Shown piece by piece: positions 44,454 through 57,800 of a DNA stretch of 64,000 nt (its first letter is position 1; the number at the start of each line of letters is the position of its first letter). Source of the DNA: Corallium rubrum (Eukaryota; Cnidaria; Anthozoa; Scleralcyonacea; Coralliidae); contig OZ036013.1 in the NCBI GenBank assembly GCA_964035015.1, positions 4,320,001 to 4,384,000 on the forward strand. Reading direction: 5' to 3'. A program made the position numbers and the translations under genes. The notes under the pieces are model-generated. The model was not told the DNA's origin and ran no database searches. It worked only from the letters and a program-made list of their open reading frames with translations.

Positions 44454-46990
44454 CAAGACACCTGGGTCAGGTGTGCACTCGGGCTACTGGAAAGTGCAGA
44501 GGTCTCTATAACACCTGTAACGCATGAGCAAAGAGGTGGGAGTGGGCTGAGGAAAATCAGATCGAACGCTGAATGTGGTGAAGGACTATCCTGAATTGTC
44601 AATTTAAAGTGTCTAGAAATCAGGATGATCCTGATGTCTTGGGGACTTCTCTGTCCCAAACTAAAAGCGTATAATAAAAAAAATTGGGGTGTTGTGGTCA
44701 GGGTCTGAGTGATGGAACTTTCTCCCTGGGGGTGGTGGTTGGGGGTGGGGGTTGGGGGGGGGGGGTGGTTGTGGTTACATTTAGGGTTACTGTGAGGTGG
44801 GGGTCAGGGGGTTGGGTTTCATTTTCTTTAATATTCAGGATTATCCAGAAATCTAGACCACTTCACAATTCAGGATAATCATGCAAACAAATACAATAGA
44901 TTAAGTGATTAAGGTCAGTAGCAGTAAGGTTTAGAAGAGAGAGTATGTTACAGGTCGGGATGAAGAACATTTTAAACATTGATTTCCAAAAAAGTTATTG
45001 ACGTCGTAAGCATTGACTAATAATTACAGCATTAATTAGTGATTAGAAAGTTGTTGAAATTGTTTTTGCTGAGCTATTTGTATGTGTAGACCAACAGTCC
45101 ACAAACTTTTAGGCTGATGACCCACTGCACAATTTCAAGCATTGTGCCATGACTGATTTCATGATAAATTTAGTATATACATTATTTGTTGTACATATGT
45201 AACCATTTACTATAATTACATGAAATTGTGAAAGTAGCGAACAAAAAATACTTTTGCATTTGGGGATTTCATGTCTACTAACATTGGGTAACAGACAACT
45301 GGGTTAACTTGACCAATGTTTGTCGGCAAATGCTGAAAAACTTAGTCGTTCGACTCCTGACAAAATCCTGTGAAAATGTTTTGTACCCTGCTTTTGGGTT
45401 GTGACCATAGTTTGCAGACCATCAGTGTAGACAATGTTCAATGAAAGGACAGCATGATTGTTCTATAGTATTGATATACAGTACATGCATGATAACAATG
45501 TGACTCCACCAACATTCTGTGTACATGCTGACAGCTGTGACAATAAAAATTAATTTAACTTCCAGGTTTTTAGATTTATCTTCCAGAAATATATCAGAAA
45601 CATCAGATTTTACCAGCACTGATCATGACAGGTAGTGACTGTCCAAACCTGGCTCTGGGCCTGGATCTACAGATTATAAAACAAAAATTAGCAAAAAAAG
45701 TACTGTATAAGAGAAAATAGAGCCATGGTCCAACATTTTCATGAGTATCAGCCAAAGTTGATGATGGTGGCAGATAAAAAGGGATTGACCCACTAATTCT
45801 ACATGTTAGGTACATAAAAGGCAAGTAATAAAGACCCTGGGTATGGGTTTGTGACAGTTACAGTAATTTAGCCCGGGGTATAAAAGTGGAATTTCAATCA
45901 ATATCAGGTGGATGAACTAAAGAGAACATGTGTTTTAAACCTTGCTGAAATACTGTAGCATCACTATCTATTATGCTCCATTATGATTCACATAAAGAGT
46001 AAAGACAGGTAAAATGAATTAGTAGATGACAGTAAACACAGGAGGCAGCTGACACTGAAGCATTAAAACTTGTACCAGTAGTCATCTAGAACTGGATATA
46101 CTGGAAGCGATGTATGTCTGGAAGTCATTGTAACCAGGAATGGTCTTAAAATGAGGTGCCTAGGGCTCTTTCTCGATACAGTACATGCACAACCAAAATG
46201 GTTATGGGTTACGGTTTGCATTGTGCATGTTATGTATCGAGAAAGTGCTGTGCCTTGGGTCCTTGGTCTCTAGACTGGTGTCTTGTGTGGGAACCCATCT
46301 TTAATATAGTTTTGTCAAAAGTTTTTTCAAGAACACAAAGCGTGGAACTATACTTTTGCCTCACTATTATGCTCAAAACCATGTTGACATAATGTGGACA
46401 ACCCTAAGGGTCCAAGGCTCAAAATCTTGAGTCATTACATGAGTCATTACATGAACAAACCCATGAAGCTATACCAGTATAGTAATCACAATGTCAATTT
46501 TTAAGAGATTTGTTTACATGTATCCATGTCTATGTGACTATGGTTATCCAAATGACTGAAATGAGCTTAAGTTAATTGTGTTCAACAACTTTTCAAAATG
46601 TTTAATTCATACACGGATAAGCGATTTCAAACTGCTCAAACAAAATCGTTTAAACATGGTATAAAAACTTTGTTCTATAAACTAAATTTAGACAACGGCT
46701 ATCTAAATAATCTTACGTACTGTACCAATGGAAATAACGAAACAGCTTACCTTTACTTCGACAGATCCTGGCGAGTTTTGGTAAAAGGCCATCATTACAA
46801 TGTCTAGTATCGCCGAGAAATTGATTCCAAGGTTCGCCGTAGTCACATGCCTCAGTTTCGCAAAGCTTATTGGTCAATATCGCCAGTGGCCGCCAGAGGA
46901 CTAATAACGCGTCGCAAAAAAATAAAAATAATAATAATATGAAGGAGAATCGCGAAACCTAGACTCGGCTACCACAGGTAGCCCGAGTAA
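44454..46990. mobile_element. About 2.5 kb insertion relative to the duplicate copy
   Basis: Homology to the 48 kb copy stops at TATTCGTTATTAAA and resumes at AATATTTGAGGTT. The left end has CACTCGGGCTACTGG, the right end CCACAGGTAGCCCGAGTAA, an inverted match. No transposase is visible; the longest frames are short. Probably a non-autonomous DNA transposon. Confidence 0.65.
44728..44768 (+). other. G-quadruplex-prone G-rich tract
   Basis: Runs GGGGG, GGGGG, GGGG and about 12 G separated by one to five bases. Pattern suffices for a stable G4; no gene nearby to regulate. Confidence 0.6.
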
Positions 46991-48092
46991 TAAATATTTG
47001 AGGTTACTATAGAGAACATAGTACACCGAGTATTTGGCAAGTGAAGGCTACGGCCATGTTGTATTGTAAACAAAGGAGCGAAAGATATTCATGCAAGAAG
47101 AGAAAAATTTTACAAATACAGTAAGTATTTTAGTATGAATTGTAGTAAATTTTTAATTGTGATCTAGCAGACGTTGGAATGACGACAAAGGCTTTTTAAA
47201 GCTTCTCTAAACTCGTTGAACGACTTCATATACCAGACGAGCCACTTGGTATGGCTATTGTGTCTTAATAAAACGTGTTTAGCAGATGCCTGTGCGTTGC
47301 CGAACGGAAACAGCTTCATGGCAAGCGGCACAATGTGCCAAACCTGTGGTGGCTCGCAAGCAAAACATGTTATTATTACTGACAGTCGATGTAAATGAGA
47401 AAATCAATTGGACAGTCAAATGTCATTGACGGGTTGTCATGCAAAATTTGCGCCATAAATGTGCAAATATTTTTACCCTAGTCTTTACTCTATGCATTCA
47501 TATGTCTTGATGAACAATCAATGTATAGTTGCTCTAATGATTTTGATGACATCCACACTCGTCACCATATCAGTATAAAAGCACATGGCAGCATACAATG
47601 TTTATCTAACTTCCACGCCACTTTAATGGGCTAACAAGATTAAAATGCATTATTTTAAAGGTGAATAATTGAGTAAACAACTTAAAGTACCCTGTTTTTT
47701 AAAAGTTCCTATACTAAAAACTCAGTAATTGCTTAATATAATGCTTATACGAAACAAAAAGAACCTTGGCATACTTTAAAGTATTAATAAAAACAGAAAA
47801 ATATTGTCTTAATCAATTTTGGTAACTGCTTTCGTCATTGCAACGCTGTTGGCTATATTCTTGCAATTAATTTAAATCAAAGTCTTGAAAAGTTTATGGC
47901 ATCAAAAGACGATATATGCCGTCATGCAACTAACTACTTTAATCATTTAGTAGGTAACGTTATATAAAAGTCAAAATTTCACTCCGCGTCTTTTTCCTTT
48001 TGTAACACCTTGAGAACGGAACACCTGACGGCCTGTTTTAGTGGCTTTGTTCACGTTGCTTCTCCTTTCCTGTAATACAAGTTGAAAAGAAT

Positions 48093-48545
48093 AAATGGGA
48101 TGTTAATAAGTATATATTAATTAATTGTATAATTGCACGAAGTAAGTCATCTAAATAAGATTACTTTTTATTATTTATATTAAATATCTCAATTTTCAAG
48201 TCCTTATTTTGGAAATTTTTTTTCTGGCATAATCGCTTTCATTCCAATTTCATATCGCAATTTCACATATTTTAGAAAACGCTTTAACTTTACGTCTGTT
48301 ATTTTAACTTTTATTAATTATTATTACTATACTCCTTCGACCAATCAGAATTCTGTAATTGAGTACATTAACGCATCCTAATTTTGAGCATTGTTCTAAT
48401 TTTTCCGTATTTTTTGCTATAGTTTAATAGAGATAACGTATAAGCCGCCTATTAGATACCATACGTGAGCTTCCGAGTTGACAAGTTTTGAACAACATTT
48501 TTACTGCATGGTATTCGCTATTAAATACAATATTTGAGGTTGCGA
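48093..48545 (+). repeat. Duplicated segment, copy B (pre-insertion state)
   Basis: Direct repeat of 43,833-44,453 plus the flank after 46,990. Shows the sites of two insertions empty, at 48,343 and about 48,525. Confidence 0.85.
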
Positions 48546-48775
48546 TAGAGAACATCTTGACATAGCATTTTTTTATTAGAGGCAATAGATAAGTTTGCAA
48601 TATTTTGCCAGTAGATGGAACGTGAATTCAATGATCATGCATTTGTTTTCACAATAAATCGTTTGAAATCTTGACTTCTGTAGTAGAGATGTTCTTTTGA
48701 AGGGAAAATGAACAGTTGTGAGGATTTATTTACTTACGTTCAATTGACCAAAAACAATAGAATCAGAATAACTTA

Positions 48776-48802
48776 CTACCTGGATCGGGGACAAAGTATT
48801 GC
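48776..48802 (-). CDS. Candidate terminal exon of RNF213-like gene 2
   Basis: After a 52 bp intron, ATAGCACAG|GCAATA opens in phase 0 and reads AILCPRSR then stop. A choice five bases earlier (TTCTTATAG|CAC) gives another short tail. Either is compatible with a family C-terminus a few residues past the donor. Confidence 0.25.
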   Translation of the reverse strand, partial: AILCPRSR

Positions 48803-48854
48803 CTGTGCTATAAGAATTCAAATATACAAAACAACAAAGTACCCAAATTTATAC

Positions 48855-51800
48855 CTTGTCCAAGCTCTGCAAGTATGTTACTACCGAGTGAAGATACGCC
48901 AGCGTCAATTCTTTTGGAATTACTCCGAGGTTCGGTGGCTCCAATGGGAACCACAGGGATGGCTCTTTCAGACAGGTGGTCAGGCTGGTAGTAGGTTTCG
49001 GCAGAAATTTATCGGAAGACAAGTAGCGAAACACAAAACGACGTAGTGCGATGACCAATCCTTGCAATGGTAGCTTTGTCTCCTTCTTGTCAACTAGATT
49101 GTCCAATTGATGTTTCATATCGTCTGTCAAGTCGTCTCTGAATTGGTCGGGAACTGCTTTGATTGCACCATCAGCAAGAATATCTTCCAGTGCTTCGTAG
49201 AGAGCTGTGACGTGTTTTAATTTGATTGATGTGCTAGGCTGTGGAAGTAGTGATACAGGAAAAGGACTCGGGAGCATGGAAAACCATTCGTTTGCAAATG
49301 ATTCCAAAGTCATTTCCACGTCACATTTCACTCGTTTCAAAAGGAAGATTAGGACTTCAATTTGTTGTAAAAGGTCTTGGGCTTCTTTGATCCTACACTC
49401 TTTCAAGTTGGCCAAACCTTTACGAACATCATCTGGTAGTGATGAACTCTGAGGAACTAACTTTCGGATTTCAGAAAGTAGGGGACCGCAAGAATGAAAG
49501 AACTCTTTCGAAAATATGAACTTGTTAATTGATATTGTTAAGTGGCATTTTCCAAATGCAAGGCCATTAGCCAACACTATCTCGATCTGTTCAAAGTCGT
49601 AACAGACTTCGTCGCCTCTGCCGTATTTCGGGTTGTTTCGAGCATACTTAAACACTTCATCAGACCACTGCATGACCACGTCGGGGTTGTCTTCAGCTCT
49701 AGTGTTGACTGAGTTTTGATCTACATATTTTGATGCATCGGTGGACCAGTGGAAACATATGATATCTTTTTCCTTCGCCTCTTGTAAGGAAACTGAGGGG
49801 ATACCACTGCAGTGAGCATTTTGTTCAAGAAAACGCAATGCTGGATGATGGTACGAAGCGGACAGGTACACGAGTTCGTCCAGAATCGTGTTCTGAAGTG
49901 AAGTGAGGATCTCAAATGCTGTGCGAAGATAAATACCACTGTCAGTCTCGATAAGGCTATATGCTATTTCACTCTCCTCTGTCAATCGTGGCATCTTTTT
50001 CTCTTTCTCGCTTAGCTTTTGGTTCACCAACTTACGCATTTTATTCCAGGCGTTCTCAAAATTGCTGAACAGTTTATTGAGACTTTCTATTTCTTCTGGT
50101 GGTCGAGTCACCTTTAGGAGATGGCCGTGAATAAAGTCATTGACTGAGTTTAACTGCGCCTCCTTTCGGCTGATTCGATAACTTAGGGCTGAGGATACCA
50201 GACGAGTCCACTTTAAAAGGTGGTAAAGATAACTTATGAGAGGTAATTCGTCAAATTTAGCAAAGAATAACGACAAGAATCTATGTTGCATTTGGAATTC
50301 TTTGGGGCTGTTGATGAACTTCGCGCGAAAATCGTCAAATGTTGGTTCTTTTGTCACTCTGAATAATCTTTTGAGTCGCTGATGTTCCTCGGGTAATTCT
50401 GTTGGATAATCGTCAAGTTCCTCAATCTGATCTTCCAGCGTGTGATTGCTTTCACTGTCCGGCTTCTGTGGAATTTTCATAGCCTTTTTAAGGATTCTCG
50501 CAGATGCAAGAGCTTTTCCAAGAACAGGTTCTGCACGATCTGAAAACTTATTTTCCCAAGCCTTGCGTTCCATCTCTGTTGAACACGCAGTTTTGTCTAC
50601 CGAGCCTCTCATAAGATCAGTACACCTTTCGACAACAAGGTGCATTGCTTTTAAGACGTGTTCCTTCTCGCAGCTAAGGATGGTCGTGAGATTCATCAGG
50701 TCGGTGATCACATGCTCATACAAAGTTTGCTCTGGGCTTGGACATTCCTCTCCGACATTAGAACTCGAGCTTTTCCCAGTACTGATCACCGGTGGCAGGT
50801 TCGTCATACTGGTCAATTCGATGGCAATTCCTGCGTAGAAACAAGCGTGAACGATCAAATGCAACGCTCGAAATACAAATGGGTTCATGTGATCCATGCT
50901 GGTGTCCCATTCCCATTCTGAGCCTGTCTCGGTTAGGGAGCCGTTGGTGAGACCTGGAGAGATTCCCGCACGATTTGAAATGTTCGTGCTTTTGGTATCT
51001 GCTTGGTAACTTTCGTTGCACTTAGGGCATTGGTTGTTTGCTTGCTGACGATTTTTGAACATACTTCTAAAGCCACAAGTACACGTCATAAAAAACAAGG
51101 AACGTTTGGTGAATTCCCGCATTTCAAGGATCTTTTGTTTCCTCGCTTCACCATTAGCGAGAATGAAAGTATCCTGGTACTGAATGGAATTTGTGAAGTA
51201 ATGGTATAATGGAGAGGTGACAACATCTTTTTCTATTCCACTGGCAATAACACATGATATGTGAAGTATTAACAATGCTATTTCTACTTCATCAACTGAA
51301 GATTCTGGAGAAAGCTGCAGATGGGGACTCTTGAAATCTTTTCGGCCAATAATCCTGAGAAGAAGATCTTTCAACGGAGACTGAAACTGCTCGGATTGCT
51401 CACCAAACCAGTCTGTCAAACGTTCTTCTTTGTCGGTTAACTTTCGCACTGCACGCTTTAAGTAAAGCATGTTTATAAGAATTCCCAGAAGGGCCATACG
51501 ATGATTCGAAGAAACCTGGCACTGACCGAAGAAAACAAGCATTTCTTTTTCGTTTTTGTCATTGGTAAGCTTCCACAAGGCGCTCTTTACTTGCTGATAC
51601 TCCACGAGTTTACTAGCCGAAACAAACTTGGCTTTGTCGACGCTTGTTGCATCTTCTATGGCCCATCCGGTTTTTATAGCGGGTAACGTCACACTTTCAC
51701 AACATAACTTGCGTAGATCGAACAAACTCATTTGCAAACGAAGCTGTTTAAGGAAAAAAAGCTTCAGGGAAAAACGTCGGTCATCTTTTCCAACTGGATC

Positions 51801-54800
51801 GGTCAGAAAGGAATCGATATCTTTCATAAGGTGAACATATGCACTGTCATCTTTTAAAACATTCGTATTTTCTGTGATGAATCTTGACATGAGGGTAAAA
51901 AACCACCGCAGAAATGCGACGGCCGATAACAGCTTAAGACCACAATTTTCGGGAGTATTATCTGAAAGGACATTTGCAGCTTTACCAGCGCAAATGAGCA
52001 GTTTACAGTCGGAACTGTTCAAGTCATCTATACTCAAACGACGATCAAAGTTCAGACGTGACTGGATTAAGTCACAGACCATAACGGTGGCATAGGAGTC
52101 GCTATGTATTTCACCTCCTGTCGACAAATTCCTGAATCCTTCGTCGATGGCCCGAAGACAAGGATACTTCTTAATAATACATGGTTCTGATACTATATCA
52201 ATGAAAACGTCTGGTGATGCCATTTCTTCAATTAAAAAGAGACGCAAGATTACAGGTCCCATCATCACTACTTGGTCTGCTTGATCTAAAGACAGAACAT
52301 GCCCGACTATTGTGGGAACTGAACACGCATCTGCGTTTGTATCAATGCACCGTCCAAAAAACAGAGCAGAAAACTTTAATTTTATCTCGTTCTCTAGCTG
52401 GTTTATCAGGCTTTCATTGATCTCTTCAAAAGATTCGTCTGCGTCAAGGTAATCAGGTCTTAGACTACCTCCAACCTCGTTTAAGATGTAGAGCGAATAT
52501 GGAGTTTTCTTTGCTGGGGATGACCATGAACAGGTGACTATTCTTGCTAAGTCTAGACATAATCGCAAGAAGTGGAATACAGTCGGTTGCTCGCTAATTT
52601 TAGAAGCTAGGGAAAGTAACAAGCAAGAGTTTCTCATCCACGATTCGAGACCACCATTTCGGTTTAAGACCGCGTTCTCAGAGGGAAGCATTTCTTCACA
52701 GTACGCTGTCACCAGGATGTCTGCAAAGTAGTCCTGTTCTTCGTCACTATCTGTTCTGTAATTTTCACCACCTTCGTCTGTCTCGTCATCTTGATCATGT
52801 TTGCCAACTATGCAGCTATTCATGTCGTGCTTGGCTAGCATCACGTTATTGTTTCGTTTGACAGCTGTGTTACCTTCCTCTGACACTGGTTCCTGAAGCG
52901 TTTTGCTTTCGTCTTTTGAAGAATTCCGTTCTTCACTTTCAGCGCATTCTGTAAAAGCAACTGTCTTATCATCGTTGGGATCCATTAGAAAATTTGAATG
53001 ATTTGACAAGAATTTAACTGTCAAACGCTCTGAAACCTTTGCTGGAATAAATGGGATGCAAGAGGCTAGCATTTGTAGGAGATCCAGAATCTGTTCTTTA
53101 TAGACCCAAACAAAGGTGTGAAGTTGCACATAAGGGTGTAATGTGTCATTCGCTAACCCAAGTTGTAGAACGTGAGAGGCATACGATGCTTTTATCGTGG
53201 ACACACGCTGATGACGGGTTAGCTTGGCGTTGAATTCTGCGGATACTAGATCAAAAAGGTCTCCCATATAACAGCTGAAACTACCGGCAGGAAACTCTTC
53301 AATTTCTGGAACCGCCTTTGAAATAATATCGGAGAACCGCTTCATTTGCTGTAACTGAACATCTGTCTTCAACTGATTATCTTCATCTAAGTTATTTTCA
53401 TTGTCCATGAGTTGAGCGCGATCTTCCAGAAAGAGGTCTTTTTCACCATTGATTCTCTCGATTAGCAGTTGGCTAAAAGGCAAGTGAAGTCCAACGTTGA
53501 CACAATCAAGGGTGTACGACTCTGGTCCAAGTGGTTCGCGAATTTCTGCCAACTTTAAGATATCGTCCCTTAAAAGAAACTTGCACCATAGGTCTTCGTA
53601 CGCAGTCTTCGGAACATCTTCTTCCCAGGTATCGACAACATGCGGAGGCCACGCATTTTCTTGTTCTAGAAAGTAGATTATCTTTGCGAGGGGCCGTCGA
53701 ACCAAACATGAGACGTAGTATTCCATTGCACTATAAAGAGTGGAACAATTGATTAGAGCCTGCCTGTCACAAGCTACTTTAACTTGCCAGCGTTCTCTCA
53801 AGCCTGCTTCCACATCTTTTTCGTCATCAAGCGCGTTCACCCACTGCAAGACAAGCTGTTCAATAGCATTGTAAACCTGTTTTGAACCAAGAAGATTCTT
53901 GACGACGTGCAAAATACTTGTCAGTGGTCGTTGTTGACGTTTGTACTTGATGCAAGTGAAACACCACAGCAGAGCATTTTGGGCAATCTGACTAAGTGGC
54001 CAGATGGTCGAAGTGAGGAGTTCTGGAACACTTGATGATAGAATTTCATTGAGTGGGACCGGTGGAGCTTCAAGAACGTCGAGGAATACTTGTTTCCAAC
54101 CGCACAGAAAACTAAACTGCCACGGCACGCTGTTAGTTGACGTCTCTCGTTGGACGTGTATAACAATGCAAACGTGCTTTTCCCGTTGCTCTCCTTTCTC
54201 CTTGCACACTTGCTTGTAGGCACTTCTTTTCTCTTCAATAATTGAGCGAGCGACAAGTAAATGTTGGGCGTCTAATTCTGGTTTGCACTGTAGAATTAAG
54301 AGTTCAGCTTCTGACGTCATCCAAAAATAACTAACTGTTTCCGCCAACTGCTTTTCCGACTTATACGCCCCAAGTCGTTCTGCCTGACATTTAATGGTGT
54401 CGCCTAAGCATTTAAGGATGTCCGTGTGGATGTTGGAAAATGTCATTACAATCGTTTTAGAGCCTGTTTCATCGCTGCAGAAATAAGGAGATTCTTCGTT
54501 TGTCAAAGCTTTGATGAATGTCGCGAAGCCTTTGTGAATGGGTTTCCTGAAGTATTCATCATTCAGCATCTTTACCTCAGACGAGTCATCTTTAAAACTA
54601 TCGGAGACATGAGCCCGCAAGACTCCATCAGGCGCTGCTATCCACATTAAATCGTCTTTACATTTCTGAACGATATCTTCATCAGCATCCTCTGAGTTTT
54701 GACTGTGTAAAAGCACCAATGATGACAGAGTGTCCTCGTGGTAACCAATAAACATATCCATCTCGTTGAAATGAGATTCGTGGTCTTGGATGGTGGATAT

Positions 54801-57800
54801 CTGCTGTACCCACTGACGGAGCAAGTCGATGATAGTTTGCTGCCTTGCATCCAATACATCGGAAAAGCGAAGAAGCTGTTTTTCAAACCTGTTCAGGAAA
54901 GGTGGGTCAGAAGACTTAACTTTCTGGCGATCTGTCAAAACGATGCAACGAAAACCATCGTTGACTTGACACATTGGATTGTTATAAGCGCCAAGAGCTA
55001 TGCGACAGTTCTTTCTCTTCCCAACTACGGCGTAATTCTGGTTTAGCATGTCATACAGACTCCCGTATATACTTTCTAGGTCTCGGAGTATCAGGACACA
55101 GTTGCGCTCCATACAAAGAATGATGCGGCTCAGGATCCGGTAGTTGTATTCCTCGGATAGGTCTTCTTGGAAACGGCTACCATAAATTGTGATGATTTCC
55201 TTCTCTAGCTGTGCCAAACTTTGCTTAAGAATTCCAATGGCTGAATCTCCACTTGTGATTAGCATCAGGTGCCTAGCCAATGGGTCAGCAAGATTCTCTT
55301 GGATGAGTTTGGTGACTGGAACAACTTCATCCTTGCTTGAAAGATTTGAAATCATACACTCTTCTAATTTGACTAGAAAAATCTTCTGTATGTTGGTCAA
55401 CTCGCCAAGGATTCCCCCAAAATTACGCTGCAAGGCCATATTGATTTTTTGAAGATCTGTGCCTCCTCTTAAACTCAAACTCTTGATGAGAGAATAGTAA
55501 TCACGAAGACCATGAAAGTTGGCGTATCTCTGCTTGGACTGGTACTCGAAGTAAGCTTCAGCTAAACAACGCAATTCTTTGTTACCCATAGTTTCATTTA
55601 GATTTCCTATTCTTTTCCCTATTCCTGTGCCGTCAGCCTGATGAAGGGAAAGACCAGTCTCATACAGATCATCTTCGTCTGGATCTGGCCTCGACAAGTG
55701 GATTGCTCTATTCATTTTAGCCGCATCTAACGACCAATTGGATATACCAACAACTGCGACGTCTGGTAACTTTCCATCTCCGGGTTCTAGTAGGTTGTGT
55801 AGCACTTTCAGAGGATTGTACTTGGAATTTTCTGCTAATCCAACTTCATCCAGAAGAACAACGGGGAGAACATTTCCACCTTTGTCGTGGGACTTGTATT
55901 TGCTTGCCTTTTGGAACACCTTAATGATTCCTTCCGATGTTGATGATTCTGAACCTTGATATGACACGACATAAAGTTGTGGCAATTCCCTGAAAAGAGG
56001 ATCCTTGGAATCTCGACCACGAAGATTGCTTCTGATTAACTGGATGGACAAAGACTTGCTGCAGCCTGGCTTTCCAACCACAAATACAGGGATCTGGTTT
56101 AGGATGCACACTAGCATGACAAATACATTCTCACGTAGGGCAGCATTCCTAGCGGTGCCTAATGGAAGCTCCATCCGGTCAAGATAGTCCTCTTCTTCCA
56201 TACGAACGATGGCTAAAAAGCTATCAACTTCGCCCTCTGTGTTCATCATTGTGCCTTTGCTACAAAACAATTTCATCATAAGCTGTCGATATTCACGTCG
56301 AAATTCGGCAGTTGGTAATCTGGACTGGTAGCAATGTGCCAAAGCAAGCACAATACTTTTCACCAACGGCATGCTATCATATCTCTCCGACAACCAACGG
56401 TATACCTGGAGATGTCGGCCGTATTTACGTAACTCACACTTTACCTTCTTACGTTGTTTAAACATCTTCATAAACCACTCGGTCAACCGAATACAACGGT
56501 GCACGTCACGTAGGCTTACGCAGAAATGATTTCTCTCAGCCTTTCGAGTAAACTTTTGTGACTCAGCGAGTAAATCCACTAATAAACTCTCATGTTTGTC
56601 CAGATGAAGCCCTCTTACCATTCTCTCTATGTAAGCCTTTTCATCTTTCAGTGCCAACGAACCATAGTCCCAGACGTAGTCGATCATTGCTTCTGGTAAC
56701 GGATTAACCCTGTAGACAAGCCTTGAGTATTCATCCGTGACATTCTTCCACTCAAGACCAGCAGTCTTGATTTGCTCTTTAGGACGTAACTTGTATGGAT
56801 TGCAAGCAGCAAGGAAGACAAGATTCTTGGACAATGGTCGACCGAGCAAAGTGTGGTGACACATTATGTCATTGATTAGCCCCAGGTGATCGCACGTATT
56901 GATTTCATCCAGAAACACCCATAGTTGCTCACCACTCGTTTGCTGGACTTGATCTTCTTGTTTAATGATAAATTCAGACACTTCCTCTTCGGTGATTCCA
57001 GCATGGAAATTGAAAGTGACAAATGGTACTCGACAAGTGTGGGCTAGATACCTTACTAAACTTGTTTTACCGCAACCTGTTTCGCCCATGATGACGACAG
57101 GTGCATTTACCCGCACGCGCAAAATGATCAGAATCATTTTTAAAATGTTATCCGGTGTCAAGGCATAATCCAAATACCCAGACCAGTCATCTTTCGTCAC
57201 GGGTTTAGTGCAAGCTATCTTCTCCAGTTTTTCGTGTAGCTGTTCTTGACTCATAACTTTAAAGTCTTCGAGTCCTTTATTTACCGACTTTACAACTTGA
57301 CTGGTTAAGAGTTTCTCAACGTTCAGAGGAACACGGCTCTTGTTGCGGTAAACAGCGGTAATTGTTTGCGAACTGATCCCGTGGAACACGACTAGTAGAT
57401 GATTGCTGTCTTCCCATTTTATCATTCCTTCTACTCTATGGACCATTTGTTTGGCGGACATGACACTGGTTGCCATTGCTTCATCCAAGGCATTGGCAGA
57501 CTCTTCCTGAGAAAGAGTAGTTGAAGACTGATTTGAACGGGAAGCGGTAATTGAACGAGATGCAAATTCTTTGGAAACTTCAAGAAGAGCACTGAAAAGC
57601 ATTGTACGGACATCGTAGGTCCCTTTGTCAAGCATGGCCGTAAGATTAGCAATCTTAAAGAATGCACTTCTTGAAAACTTGAGTAGTTGGTCGGCCAGTA
57701 CGGCAAGAAAGGTATTCACGTTGGTGAAGGTCATGTCAGCGTCGGACGAGAAATGCTTAGCTAGTAGCTCTCGACACCGATTTGCAGGCAACGGCTTTAC

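Larger units (their letters stand above)
38138..48775. other. Repeat-rich region without a confident gene
   Basis: Contains TIR elements, a 206 bp tandem array, a duplicated segment and a 2.5 kb insertion, listed separately. Near 47.04-47.40 kb the plus strand has a GTAAGT donor (47,110) and a Cys-rich short frame (MCQTCGGSQAKH), which could be exons of an unrecognised gene; too little to call. Confidence 0.5.

Noticed and set aside
46990..47400. Possible small Cys-rich gene (MCQTCGGSQAKH frame)
   Set aside because: One donor-like and one acceptor-like site, no recognisable domain and no following exon; recorded as a weak possibility only.
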